Positions 1-11,702 of a stretch of 64,000 nt of DNA are shown here, one piece after another. The DNA comes from Geosiphon pyriformis (lineage: Eukaryota; Glomeromycota; Glomeromycetes; Archaeosporales; Geosiphonaceae). The position numbers and the translations under genes are program-made. Location of the stretch: contig JAAOMT010000502.1 in the NCBI GenBank assembly GCA_016748015.1, forward strand, positions 128,519-192,518. Reading direction: 5' to 3'. Position 1 is the first letter of the stretch, and each line of letters starts with the position of its first letter. Below the pieces are notes generated by a model, which saw only the letters and a program-made list of their open reading frames with translations, had not been told where the DNA came from and made no database searches.

Positions 1-1380
1 TGAAATTAAAAGTTTCACAGCACCAATTTTCTGCCTAATTCCCAAACTTATTTTTAAAATTTATTTCTCAAAGCTGTGAATATCTTTAAAAGGAATAAAA
101 GCACAAATTTTTAAAATAACTAAATTTTTCTCTTGTTCTAAAAGTTTCTCATAACGCCTTAAAAAAAATTTGATTTACAATCTTTAAATCGCTACTTTTT
201 TTCCATTCATTCTAACGGGATTCCGGAATCCTTCATCTAAGAAAAACATAATTGATTTTATTATTCTACCTTTTTTTTTTAATTATAAAGTAATAATTTT
301 CAATTAATGGTTATTAAATTGGCGTGTGAAGGCAAAAAATAAAAGTAAAGAAAAGTGGATGAATACATACCCACTAATATTACTAGATACAGCGAATAAA
401 ATGTGAACTAACAAATTTTCATTCTCAAATTTAGGTTTTTAAAAGTGTTTAATAACTGTTATTAAGGAATGATTTTTTGATTTAATATAATCCAATTTTT
501 AAAAAGCGAAAAATACCTTTATTTCTTGCATAAAAATTCAGATATCTAGCCAAAGAAAAAAAATTGATCTTCAGGTTATTTAAAGAATTTCATAAGCAAA
601 AAGTAACTCCAATTCTGAACTTGGTTAATTAAATAAAATATTAGTTTAATTAATCTAGAATGAACTTTTTTCAAAAAATGAACTAATGATTTTACCGAGT
701 AAAATGGAAATCAGAGACTGACTGAAAAGATAACTAAAAATGCAATATCAATATTAAGTTTTTAAAAAAAAAAAAACTAACGGCATGTTGAATATTTGCT
801 AAAACTTCAAATTTTGCGATATCAAGCCTTTTTATAATTTAAAAGGTGTCTGGAAATAATCATTGAAAAACAAGTAAAGTTATTTTTAAAGGTTTCGTTC
901 AGTACAGCGGACGGTGGACTGTGTCACTGTTGTATTTTAGAAATTATTTGGTCAATAAAAAGCTTTGAATTAGCCTCTTTCACAAAACACAAGACATAGA
1001 ACATTTAGGTTTTTATATTCTATTCAAAATTTGGGCAAAGATTGAAAAATGAAATACTAGCATTCATCCAGTTGATTAAAATTTGTGATTGGTAAAATTT
1101 GATCAATTCTGTCTTTTCGTTTATAGACTTAAACTTAGTGTAATTCATCTTATTATCTTCTCAAATATAATTCTTAAACAATTTTTCAGGTAGAAACAAA
1201 AGTTTAAAAGGCATTATTTTAATTATATATATAATTTAAGATAAGTTTTTAAAATTTCTTCAAAGGTTTAATATTATTAAAATCTTGGTAACGATGCAGC
1301 TTAAATTATAATTGAAAAGAATGTTTATGTTGCTTGAATTATTCTGAGCTCGATTGATTTCTGATTTTTTAAACCATATT

Positions 1381-1688
1381 CAGTGAGCCCTCTCTAAAAG
1401 CACACCTTGGGAACTAAACTTTTAGTGTGCATTTAGAAAATAGCAAATATTATTATTGCATGTAACTTTATAATAACAATTAATTATATCATTTTATATA
1501 AAATCAAAAGTTATTTATAAATTTTATTAAACTTACAAAAAAAGTTTTGATTTTCGCAATATAATTACAAAATTTGACGAGATGTGCAGACATTATACAT
1601 AGATCGGTCCGAAAAATAGAGTGTACGCTTATCTATAAGTCCCATTATGGAACCATTTAGGGAGTGTCCATTTAAGGAGAGTTGACTG
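1381..1688. mobile_element. Possible MITE with imperfect inverted ends
   Basis: The left end reads CAGTGAGCCCTCTCTAAAAG. The right end, reverse complemented, reads CAGTCAACTCTCCTTAAATG, so the two termini are similar with a few substitutions and small gaps. The right end abuts TA, the usual Tc1/mariner/pogo target, but the left flank is TT, so the target duplication is imperfect. There is no coding capacity in the roughly 300 bp between them. This is an inference from the ends only. Confidence 0.3.
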
Positions 1689-2657
1689 TATATCCAAATT
1701 TATTTCAAATGTATAAGCAACATAGTACTTCTGAAAGGCAACCCTAATTGTTTTTGATTTTTTATTAAAAATTTGGAAATTATAAAAACGAGTCTCCAAA
1801 GCTTAATTTTTCTCAAACTTTACGTTTAATCCAAAATTTGAAATATTGTTTATTTATAAGAATAATTCATTTAAGTTGCCTAAAACTTTTGATTACAGAA
1901 ATTAAGGTTTTGAAAAAGTTTTTATCTTTGATTTTAATTGTAATAAAGTTATAGCATATTTCAAATCCTATAATAAAAAAGTTTATAACTCTTGGAGTTT
2001 TTAATCTTGCCACTCTTTAGTTTCCCAACTATTTGTTCTATGTAATCTTGAAAAGTGACAAACGTCAGTTACCATAGATTCCAGGTGCAACGATTTATTT
2101 CTGGTTTATCTAGACAATATACTTCCTGCGCAAGTTTGATCACCTTTAAGGAGAATGATGACAGTAGTTGGAAGGAGCTTTTTGAATATATGAGGAAGGA
2201 TTCCTCTATGAAAGTAATTTTTTCATAGATTTTGAAGAATTCTGGATGTCTGATTAAATAAAATAATTTTTAGAAAGGGCTTTGGAAAGTCTGAATAATG
2301 TTTTCCCTTTGTTAGCTTAAATATAGCTTTAATGTAGGCTTTTTTTAACTAACAGGTAATCGATACGGAATCTCGTAATCTTGAAACAGATACTACAATG
2401 TAATATTCTGGAAACTCTAAACAAATACTCAAAATAAGCAAGAACCTTAATGTGCATCTAAGTTTTCGATAAATAAGAAAACTTTATGGTCTTTGATAAG
2501 CAAACATTATTTTGAGAATAAATAAATCATGACAGGTATCACTCAATCTTTGGCTTGTAGTGTGTACTACCTGCTGTAGTACTCTGTTTCTGAAACCTTT
2601 TCTTCTAATAGCAATTTTTAAAAATTATGTCGCAAAAATGCCGAGTACTTTTTCTCA

Positions 2658-2668
2658 CATATAAAAGC
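2658..2668 (+). promoter_or_regulatory. Possible TATA box
   Basis: A TATAAA lies at 2660-2665, about 70 bp before an ATG at 2734 that opens a short frame of 22 codons starting MLSAATLAIT. The spacing suits a fungal promoter and could mark the original start of the acyl-CoA synthetase gene. The short frame ends in a stop before any usable splice donor, so the link is weak. Confidence 0.3.
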
Positions 2669-2908
2669 AAAACTAAGATTTAGAGACATTTCATTCTCAA
2701 AAAACTAAATTTTAACAAATTCTTATTTTCAAAATGCTTTCTGCCGCTACTCTAGCAATTACCATTCAAAATATTCATTTTCAAGAGATTTACAAACCAT
2801 AAAAACTTTGCTATCTATGATTGAATTGAATAAAAAGTAATCTAGAATAGATATTTGTTGTTAGTGATGAGAATTTTAACTAATTACTACTTATCTACGG
2901 TCTAGATT

Positions 2909-5562
2909 TGAGAAATTAAATTCAACAGGATATGCATCGGGATATTTGTCCTTTGAGCTTAGTGCAAAGAAATGGCCAAATAAAGAGGCCCTTGTATTTC
3001 AGGAAAGAAGTTGGACCTATGCTGAATGTGAACAAGGTAAATTTACCATAGAGTTACTTTCTAGTCTCTGATTTTCGAGCTTTCATATCTAATTTATTGC
3101 TTCGATTTTGAAAGAAATTAATAAAGTGGTAAGAAAATTCAAAAGCATTCATGTATATTCAAAAAAAAATATATTTTGTTTTAACATTTTAACATTGATT
3201 TAGGCTGATTAGGCCTTATCTCAAGGAATAAAGCCAAAAGGTGTGTGTAATTTCTTACAATATGTGATTATTATTTTTTTTTGATTATCTATCATTCTCC
3301 TCTAAAATTTTTTAGATGTCATTGCAATATATATGAGCAATTCAAACCTGTTCCTCTTTGTATTCTTTGCCTTGGTAAAAATTGGGGTCGTAGCCTCTTT
3401 GATCAACACAAATTTGCAAAATGAACCCCTACTCCATTGTCTAAACCTATCCAAAGCCAAAAATTGTAGTGGCTAGTGAAGACTTGATAGGAAATCTAAA
3501 AGATCTTGGGGTGAACTCGATACTTTTTGTCGAGTTCCGTGATTCTTTAGTTATGTCACTGCCAAACAAAACGGCCGCAGCTGGAGGGCTTGTATGTCTT
3601 GATCAACTTCCCCCACATAACTCGAAAAATTTCCAAAAGCCACGGATAGCTGCTGAGGATCCTTGTTGTTACATATTCACAAGTGGAACATCAGGGCTTC
3701 CAAAGGTGTGAAAAAACTATCGTTAGATTATGCAAAAGAACCTTTCCTTAATTCTTACTGAAAATTTCTTGGTTTTGAAAGGCTGTGATAGTTCGTCATA
3801 GTAGGTTTGTCGGTAAGTTCTAGAATTTTTGTGAAAATATCATAATATTATGCAAATTAACAAAAATGTTCTTTTACAGAGATGTCCTTCATGGCTTCTT
3901 CACGATGTCGATATAAATTTGATACAAGATGGTATTGTCCTTTACCGTTGTATCATATGTCAGCATGTAAGTGTCAAATTTTTATTCTTCCCCACTAATT
4001 TTTTCAATTCAGAAACTATTTCACATGTATTCAGTATTTTTTGGAGCCGTATCAGTCTGGATCGTTGAAGGAACCTTTATTATTAGTCCGAAATTCAGCG
4101 CAAAGAATTTATGGCAAGAAGTTCGTAGCTCAAATGCCAATTGTTTACAGGTAAGGCGAAATTATGCGTTTTAAAATAAAAAATTTCAAAGGCAAAATTT
4201 TTACAGAAATTATTTCTTTAGCACATTGGTGAAATTTGTCGCTACCTTTTAATTCGACCACCTTCGATTAATGACAAAGATCTCAATATTCGGTTAGCTT
4301 TTGGGAACGGCCTTAAAAAAGAAATATGGGAAGAGTTTAGAGAACGTTTTGGAATTCCCACATTGATTGAATTTTTTGGTCAAACCGAAGGTACCCATGG
4401 CATTTGAAAATCTTATTTTGAGAGCTATTGTCTTCAACAATTAAAATAAGGAATTTTTAGGCAGATATTTATTTGAAAACATAAACTATGGACCTTTTGG
4501 TTCTGGCAGTGTTGGGTTTAGGGGGCCAATGCTAAGGTAGCTATTTTTAGGTTCTTAATTTTACCTCGGCGCAACTTCGAATCAATTAATCAATATTAAA
4601 CGTATACCCACTCTCCTAAAGGTTTCTCGAAAAAGGTTATTCAATTGTGAAAGTTGACTATGAAAATGAATGTCCTTATCGCAACGAAAAAACAGGATTT
4701 TGCGTAAAGGTACAATTTCTTAAGTTCTAATGCGACATTGATCATATTGTACCGTGTTCATGATCCTATTCAAAACATTCAGGCCGCAGTCAACGAACCA
4801 GGGGAACTCATTGTAAAAGTGATCCCTCTAAATAAAAACAGTGGTGCTTATTTGGGAATAGCAGAAAAAGATGACAAAAGATACTTACGGAATGTCTTTG
4901 AAAAAGGAGATCTATGGGCTAGATTTGGTGACCTTTTACAACGAGATGAGGATGGTTGGATTTATTTTAGCGAACGAATTGGGCAAACTTTTCGCTGGAA
5001 AGGTAAATCTATACCAATAGCCGAAAAGAATGAATATTAATATGAAAATTTGATTAATATCTTGTTTTAAAGGTCAAAATGTCTCGACACAAGAGGTTAC
5101 GAAACATATATACACTTGTCCGCTTATCGCTGAGGCTTACGTCTATGGAATAGCTATCAGTGGATATGATGGCCAGGCAGGGATGGCCGTCATCAAATTA
5201 GAGGAAAATACCCCTGAAATTGTGCTACGAGTCACACATGAATTACCCCAAATTTTGTCCAAGGCTGGGCTCCCCAATTATGCTATCCCAATCTTTGTCC
5301 GATTTATAGAAAGGTAAGAAGGTTTGAGAAAATTTAGTAAACAATTTTAATTGGTTGCTTAAATAATTTCAATCGTCAACTTTCCAGAATACCTGTCAAT
5401 TCCGCAATGAAATATTCAACCCATCTAATCCAAAAAGAAGCAATCGATGAAGAAAAATGTGGCAAGGGTAATTTATTCGTGTTGGATCTACAAAAATTTA
5501 TTTATGTTCCACTTGAAGCTCAAATACGTCAAAAAATTACAAAAAGAGAGGCTAGGTTGTGA
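2909..5562 (+). pseudogene. Fatty-acid transporter / very-long-chain acyl-CoA synthetase (FATP/Fat1 family), broken
   Basis: The family activates long and very long fatty acids to acyl-CoA with ATP, at the plasma or ER membrane, coupling uptake to activation. The exons contain, in order, SWTYAE, the FATP block GVVASLINTNLQNEPLLHCL, the AMP-binding signature YIFTSGTSGLPK (3670-3705), LPLYHMSA, RLAFGNGL, FGQTEG, GSVGFRGPMLR, RIGQTFRWKG and GQNVSTQEV, with a normal C-terminus and stop at 5560-5562. About ten short GT-AG introns join these blocks, including a 14-bp mini-exon at 3114-3127. Two lesions stand out. A TAG at 3210-3212 sits where ADWALSQG would need Trp. A run of five A at 3459-3463 shifts the frame so that the reading stops within five codons unless one A is dropped. 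The N-terminus was not found. The rest is well conserved, so loss of function would be recent; a sequencing error could explain the A run but not the TAG. Confidence 0.8.
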
Positions 5563-5689
5563 AAGTGAATGTAGGATCCATAGTTTTTAACTTAAAAACG
5601 TTCCCAAAGGTAAGAAATTCTTTATAATAGTCTGATAGGCACTAGACTAACTAGAATAGTTTAAAAATGTGGTTGGCCGATCCTCCATA

Positions 5690-6905
5690 CATAGCTAAGC
5701 ATAGCGCAACGGTTTTACAATTCCGGCTTCCAGATGTTGGCGGAATCGATAGTGTAGCCAACCAAGCATTTTTCGAGTTACCATTTTAGATAACTCGAAA
5801 GGCGGGATGATGATAGCGTCGAACTCACAAATTCACAAATAAAAATGTAATTGCCTTTTGGCGAATTTCACTTTGCAAACACATCATTTTTTCCCAGATA
5901 CATGCCACTGCTTTATCAAATCTTTTAGCCTTCTTCTTTTTACGTTTGGAGGTTAATTGTGTGAACTTGTCTTTTCGCAATATCAAATTGTCCGTATAGG
6001 TACAAAAAATGAACAATGCGTCCAGTATTATGTTTCGAGATTTTTCCTACACCTTTAGAGGGAGAATACCAGGATCAATATAAGCTGCATGAACAGAGCC
6101 ATCCGCTTGAATTTCGCGGAGCTCTTTTTGCATCTCACAAACTTCCAATTAGTTTTGCGATAATAAGTGAGCTTGCCATCCGAAATTATCTGGCCACCTA
6201 TTGATTTTTGAAATGAAGAGGTCACAAAGCATGGTTATCATTATTCAGAATGATGGTAGGCTAATAACGATGTGTAGTAAGCATTGACGGATTATGTAGA
6301 TGACTAACATAGAAACGGTTTGAGAAATTCTGTGAGCGAATTAACATTGTTTGCCGCAGATATTTTCGGGATCGAAATAGTAAAGAGTGTGCTGATAAAC
6401 CTTGTCGATTCCCCTTACGCCTAATTACTTGTTCGCTAGCAATCAATTATATTCGTAGGCACTTTGCCATGCATACCCCGAAGTAATATTCCGAGGCACA
6501 CAACAGTTCGCATAAGTTTGCGCTCGCACCATATTGCTTTTCGGAGCTTCTCGTCTTTGTATTTATTAGCGTCTTTCCTGTCCGAACGTGTGTGTAAAAC
6601 TTAAATTTGTCTTTGATGGATTGAGGCTTTATCCAAGCTGGTTGGGATGGGAATTTTTGATATAAAAGTGGTGGTGTTTACTCTAATAGACAACAATATT
6701 ATAAGCAAATCTCATCAAGCCCAACCACTACTTCAAAGAACTGTATTTGAAGATGGCCAGATAAATTTTGATTAATAGTGTATGGTTGAGAGTATCTTCA
6801 TTCTTTTGATGTTTGCAATGAGTTGCTGTTATTTTTCCTTTGTGTTTTTTGTCTGGTTTGGGCACTTTCATCAATGGTAAACAGTTTTTTTCTCTTGCAT
6901 GTGGC
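5690..6905 (-). pseudogene. Fanzor (eukaryotic TnpB-like RNA-guided nuclease) relic
   Basis: Read right to left in shifting frames, this stretch gives the TnpB/Fanzor order. The N-terminal block WLGLMRFAYNIVVY (near 6690-6735) resembles the usual W.G..R..YN motif. Next come KLRKAIWCERK (near 6540), the RuvC-I segment YIDPG with its Asp (6068-6082), SPSKGVGKISKHNTGRIVHF, then a lysine-rich stretch. The RuvC-II segment is DAIIIPPFELSKMV with its Glu, running into RKMLGWLHYRFRQHL (5730-5820), which is nearly diagnostic of TnpB/Fanzor. The RuvC-III segment and zinc finger expected next are absent: similarity stops near 5690, just 3' of the acyl-CoA synthetase gene. Several frameshifts and stops (for example the stop just before DAIIIPPF) make it non-functional. 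An internal deletion between SKMV and RKML is also likely. The insertion lies tail to tail with its neighbour. The family call is firm; the subfamily (IS607-type or other) is not. Confidence 0.8.
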
Positions 6906-9685
6906 AGATAAAAATAAAATTGATGACAAAATATATTTTCAAGAGAATCATAATTTTTGTAGAATAGAAAAAGAATTTATGTAAAAAGAAGTCAAAAGTG
7001 AAACAACAAAAATAATTAGAATAAATAATAATAATTTTTATTGTTTCAATAAGATATTAAATTTTGGATATTTGGAGGAGTTGATATCAAAATCAATATT
7101 GTTAATAAGTTTATATATTAAAAATTGAATAAAAAAAAAGTTGTTTTTACTTTAAAAATAAATAAATAAATTATTTAATGTAAATATCTGATAAGATTTC
7201 AAGTTTTTTAGTTATATATTATATATAAAGCAAATACATGTAAAAAAAATAAAGTGAAATATTTTAAACAATAATATATATTTTTTTTTATTATGCAGAA
7301 TAAGTATAGTTCAATTACGTAATAATTTTTTATTATTTAAAAATATTAATATTTTTAATTTTTACAAATTAATAAAAAAAAAACAAGATTAAAAGCAAAA
7401 ATGAAAAAAAAGAATAATAAACCTAAAAAGTTAATTTTTTTTTTAATTTTATATTAAAAGATGATGGCACAAGAAAAAGAAATAATAATAATAATAATTA
7501 TACAAAAATAAAAATAAAAAAATCAATCATTTATGAACTTGACATGTTTTTTATCTTATGCATTAAGAATTTACTACGGAAAAATGTAATTTTTTCATGA
7601 ATTTATTCAATAAACCTGTGAAAAAACAAGATTTTTTAATAATTTCCAATGAAAAGCATATAGAAATTTAAAGATTATCAAAAAAGATTGTTTGAGAGAT
7701 TATTCCAAAAGAATATTTGATTCGCATTGATAAATAAATAGCAAATCTTTTTAGGAAAAAAAAAAAAAAACTTGTTTTTGAAAAAGTATAAAATAAGCGA
7801 TTTTTTGATGAAAAAATAATTTTTTTTGTAACGTTACACGAAAATTGCTTTACGTTACTATATTTGAAATGAGAACAATGGGACACCTAAAATGGAATAC
7901 AGCGTGACTTTTTGACGGATTAAAAATTCCGGGTTGTAACTATTAGAATTATTGGATTATTACAATAATATGCATGATGACAGATTTTTTTCTTAGAAAT
8001 GGTCGGAAAGCTTGCATCCCCAATTTGGGATTAGGGCAAAATAGTTTCACGAATAGCTTTTAAAAATTATAATTAAGATTAAAGACATTTTTCTAGTTTA
8101 CACATTGAAATAAATAAATAAATAAATAAATAAAGATAAATGAAAAATTTAAAGTTTTTCAACCAAATTGAATTCAAATTTATTCTTGTATAGCAATGAA
8201 AGATTAAAGATAAAGTGAGAAAAAACTAGCGCCGAAATTTTCTTTTTGGAAATTAAATGATTTGGAATTACAAAAAATTTTTTAGATTAGCATTCAAAAA
8301 ATTAATTTTTTTTCTTTAGGAATCAAAGATTTATTTCCAAGTTTATGCTCATAGAAAAATAGAAATTACTTTAAATTCTTTTATTTTTTAATTAATTAAT
8401 TAATTAATTAATTTTTAAGATGTAGGTTTTCGAAAGTGAACATGTGTTTGATAACTTGTTTAAAAGTTACTCTCAAAAATAAATGTGACAGAATAGCTTA
8501 TTTATGATGTTCTGTCATACATCGCACATCTAGACTCAAATTTTTTTTAATTCGAATCGTAATATCATGTTATGACAAGATCAAAATCTAGAATATTAAA
8601 CTAATAAGATTTTCAATCAAGACAAAATAACACTTTAATTAAATATTTTAAAAGATTTTCTCATAAATAAATTTACTTGAAGATTAAGATTTATCTTATA
8701 GATATTCGAGATAAAAGTTTTTTAAAACCAAGTTTCACAATAGAATTTAAAAACTTTGAACAACATATTAACCAGCCTTTTTTTTAGGAATCAAAAAAAA
8801 AGTTTGATCATGATAATTAAATTTGATCGAGAAATATTGTGGTAACTTAATTAAACAATAATTTTTTTTAAAAAAAAAAGGGGGGCGTACTTGCAATAAG
8901 AGAACTAACTCTTTTTCAGGATTTACAGTTGAAATTTCAGGCAGAAGTGACAACACAGGTACATTCAAGCGTTCCAAAAATAAAAAGCAATTTAACTATA
9001 CTTAATGATTCGAATACTGAGTAAGAATTTTATTGTGTATCTGTAAGATCCAAATTTCTTGTTTCTCGCATGGATGAATTAATGAGTAAATGAATTAAAA
9101 TACAACAATTTGAGAAATAAGAATTTCTCGGAGTAAAATTGTACAACACATACCCAAAACAGTTATGAAAATGAATGAGAGAAAGTGGTCATAAGATCAA
9201 AAAAAGAATTCGAAATTTGTTTGCCTGGTAAAGAGTATTCAGAACCCGAGTAGATGCTCTCATCAAAGAAATAGATCTTCAGTGAGGAAAATTAATTCCG
9301 ACTATTTTTAGAAAAGGGACTTGTTTTCCGGTTGCGTGCCCAAACTTTTTGGATACACAATAGAATTTCTAGGAAAAAAAAAAAATCTCTATGGCATGCA
9401 GATTAATCATAGATCTTTTTAGGTTTTTACATCATTCACAATATTAGGAAATTTTGCGGAATAGTTACCTCTAATATTTTTCCAAATTAAACAATGAAAA
9501 TTTTGAACAACAAAGGAATTAACATTCCGTTATTCTGCATAACAAAAAAAATAATTGTATAAATAAATCCTCAGTTAAAAAAAAAATTTTACCCAAAATA
9601 GAGATTATTATTTTTAGGGTAAAAAATCTAGATCAAGAATTCTAAACAGTCGTCCTTCAATACCACTATAAGAACTAAAAAAATT
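6906..9685. other. Intergenic A+T-rich DNA with simple repeats
   Basis: No gene was recognised. The stretch has many A or T runs, AATA/TAAA-type tetranucleotide runs at about 8108-8135, and a TTAA-rich run at about 8389-8412. A short minus-strand open frame near 8890-8977 that begins MERLNVPVL is followed by a GT but has no convincing partner exon, so it was left uncalled. Confidence 0.5.
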
Positions 9686-10064
9686 TTGAAAAAAAAAATG
9701 TCAGTAACAAATCGATACAATCAAGTGACCAGAGGTTCAAACAAAAGAGTTACACGTGTGAAAGTTGTGACCCCCATTCTAAAAGATATGGTGATTCCAG
9801 CAGACCCGGAAAAATCTTGGAACAATCAAAAAAGCTGTTTTCGTTGCAAGGAATCTAAAAATTACGTAAAGATGCTTGCAAGTAGATTGGGTGGTATCGA
9901 AGAGTTGGTGAACAATCTCTCAGATTTTATTTCCGAAACTTCAGTCGAGAAATATTCACACGTTAGTTTCAAAATAAATGATAGTAAAAAAATATTTTGT
10001 TCTTGCAAATAAAACTTAACAATTTTTAACGTTAATTTTTTTAAAAAAAATTTATCATCATCCA

Positions 10065-10095
<31 letters not shown>

Positions 10096-10433
10096 TTTCA
10101 TTCGGAATGAAAATTTATCAGTCGCATGATAAAATCCAAAAAATTGGAAACAATTTTCCGGCCAAAAAGTTATATCATGATTTAAAACTTTCTGATCACA
10201 TGGATCTCGATTTTTCACGTTTTTCCCTTGATGACTTGCAAGATCTAGTAAAGAACGCGACAAGCTCTACCACTTTATATCGAAACTTTTCTTTTCAAAG
10301 TCAGCAAATCATGCTCACCGAATCAGATTTAAGCGATGAACCATTGACACCTAAAGAAGAGTACTTTCAAATAGATCCTCCTATTAAAATAGAAAATCAT
10401 TGTAACAATCCTTTAATTTATCAAACTGTTTGA
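9686..10433 (+). CDS. Unrecognised two-exon protein, 195 aa
   Basis: Two open frames join cleanly through one intron. Exon 1 is 9686-9961, the donor GTTAGT starts at 9962, the acceptor CAG ends at 10121, and exon 2 is 10122-10433 in the same phase. The second frame alone also has an ATG at 10107, which would lie inside the intron. The predicted protein has a strongly basic first 30 residues and a CFRCKES stretch near residue 52. A central region (about residues 63-82) looks helical, and the C-terminal part is acidic and Ser/Thr-rich with LTPKEEYFQIDPPIKIE near the end. There is no signal peptide or membrane segment. I recognise no family. Basic head plus acidic tail would suit a small nuclear regulator, but that is only a guess. 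The intron contains an ATCA repeat. Confidence 0.5.
10064..10094. repeat. (ATCA)n microsatellite inside the predicted intron
   Basis: About seven tandem copies of the four-base unit ATCA lie just upstream of the acceptor of the intron at 9962-10121. Confidence 0.8.
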
Positions 10434-10577
10434 ATATATTTCCTTTTCATTATAAACCACTAACACCTTTTTACCTTTTAAGAAATTCTTTTTAACCATT
10501 CTCTAAATAAGTTATTGACCACCTTACGCATTTTTTTCATTCGACTTTCTACCACCCATCTTTAAATATATTTGAAA

Positions 10578-10578
<1 letters not shown>

Positions 10579-10613
<35 letters not shown>

Positions 10614-10626
10614 TCCCTCTCCCTCT
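10579..10626. repeat. (CT)n microsatellite grading into CCCTCT
   Basis: A pure CT run followed by several CCCTCT units, about 150 bp after the stop of the two-exon gene. A short (TAAAT)n run follows at about 10648-10670. Confidence 0.9.
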
Positions 10627-10977
10627 TAAGAATTCCATGCTTTACTTTAAATTAAATTAAATTAAATTAATCATTTTTACGAAAAATAATTTGAATTATA
10701 TCCGCCTGAACAGAAATATGCTTGAAAAGCAATCATTAGCTAAGTAATTTTAATTTGACCAATTTGCAAACATTTAGGTTGTTTCGCAATAATTTATCTC
10801 AAAGCAATAAAGAATGACAGCAATAATTGGTCTGGTTTTGTTTGATTTAAAATAATTATATATGAAACAAGTCAAAATATTTTTTTTATGACTCATATGT
10901 ATATTTTCTATAAAAAATAAGGTTAGTTCAAATTTTCTCTTAACACAAATAAAATAAGGTATTTTATATATTTAAAA

Positions 10978-11023
10978 CAAGAACAAGAACAAGAACAACA
11001 ACAACAATAACAATAACAATAAC

Positions 11024-11062
<39 letters not shown>
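10978..11062. repeat. Compound AACA / AAT microsatellite
   Basis: The tract passes through AAGAAC, AACAAC, AACAAT and then a long AAT run. It is intergenic. A second compound repeat of the same style occurs near 33,654. Confidence 0.9.
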
Positions 11063-11063
<1 letters not shown>

Positions 11064-11648
11064 TTCAGTATAAAATTATCTTTTTTAAATTTAAAAAATA
11101 TTCAAGCTAAAGGATTAATAATTTAGAATTTTTTGTCGAATCGAAAAATTTATTTGCAAGATATATTTAAATAATGAATCGATCAAATTTATTAAAAAAT
11201 GATTTATTAGGAATTGAATCCAATTTTTAAAAATTAAAATCAATTTCATCTTTTATCTTGCGTTTTAAAGTGGAGAGAGTCATTAATGTACAATATTTTT
11301 GCTTTCATTAGTATAAGTTACTTTTCATGAGATTTTAAGATAAATCCTCTGTTTTAATCAATCGTATCGATAGATTATCGAAATTTATTCAATATTTGAA
11401 GGTTTAAATAAGAGGAATAAAGTTTTTGTAATGCGATTAAAAGATGAACTTTTTTGGCTTTAAACTTTATAAAGTTTTAATCAAGGACCAAATGCATCAG
11501 TTTAAGGAGATTTCACTAAAATCTTTTAATTTTGAAAAAAAAATTTTCTATCGATAAAAATCTCCAGCACAATGGCATTCCTTGCAAAGAAAATTTAATC
11601 ACCAATGATTAAGCATTGAAAAAAGGGTTCGAGAAAAAGCAATACGTT

Positions 11649-11655
11649 TATATAA
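11649..11655 (+). promoter_or_regulatory. TATA box of the acidic secreted protein gene
   Basis: TATATAA lies 48 bp upstream of the ATG at 11703, a usual spacing for fungal promoters, with no other ATG between. Confidence 0.5.
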
Positions 11656-11702
11656 GCTTTTTTTAGCACCAAATTTGGAACAAAATAATTACTCAATTAA
11701 GA

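Larger units (their letters stand above)
1..2733. other. Intergenic A+T-rich DNA, no gene recognised
   Basis: No long open frame and no recognisable protein motif was found on either strand. It holds one possible short inverted-repeat element (1381-1688, listed separately). An open stretch on the plus strand near 2078-2220 could be a lost 5' exon of the following acyl-CoA synthetase gene, but I could not match it to that family. Confidence 0.5.

Noticed and set aside
6016-6446. Short plus and minus frames around 6.0-6.4 kb as separate genes
   Set aside because: They are pieces or shadows of the frameshifted Fanzor relic.
7668-7886. Minus-strand 72-codon frame with a poly-Phe run
   Set aside because: It is driven by a long A run on the plus strand, with no motif or splice support.
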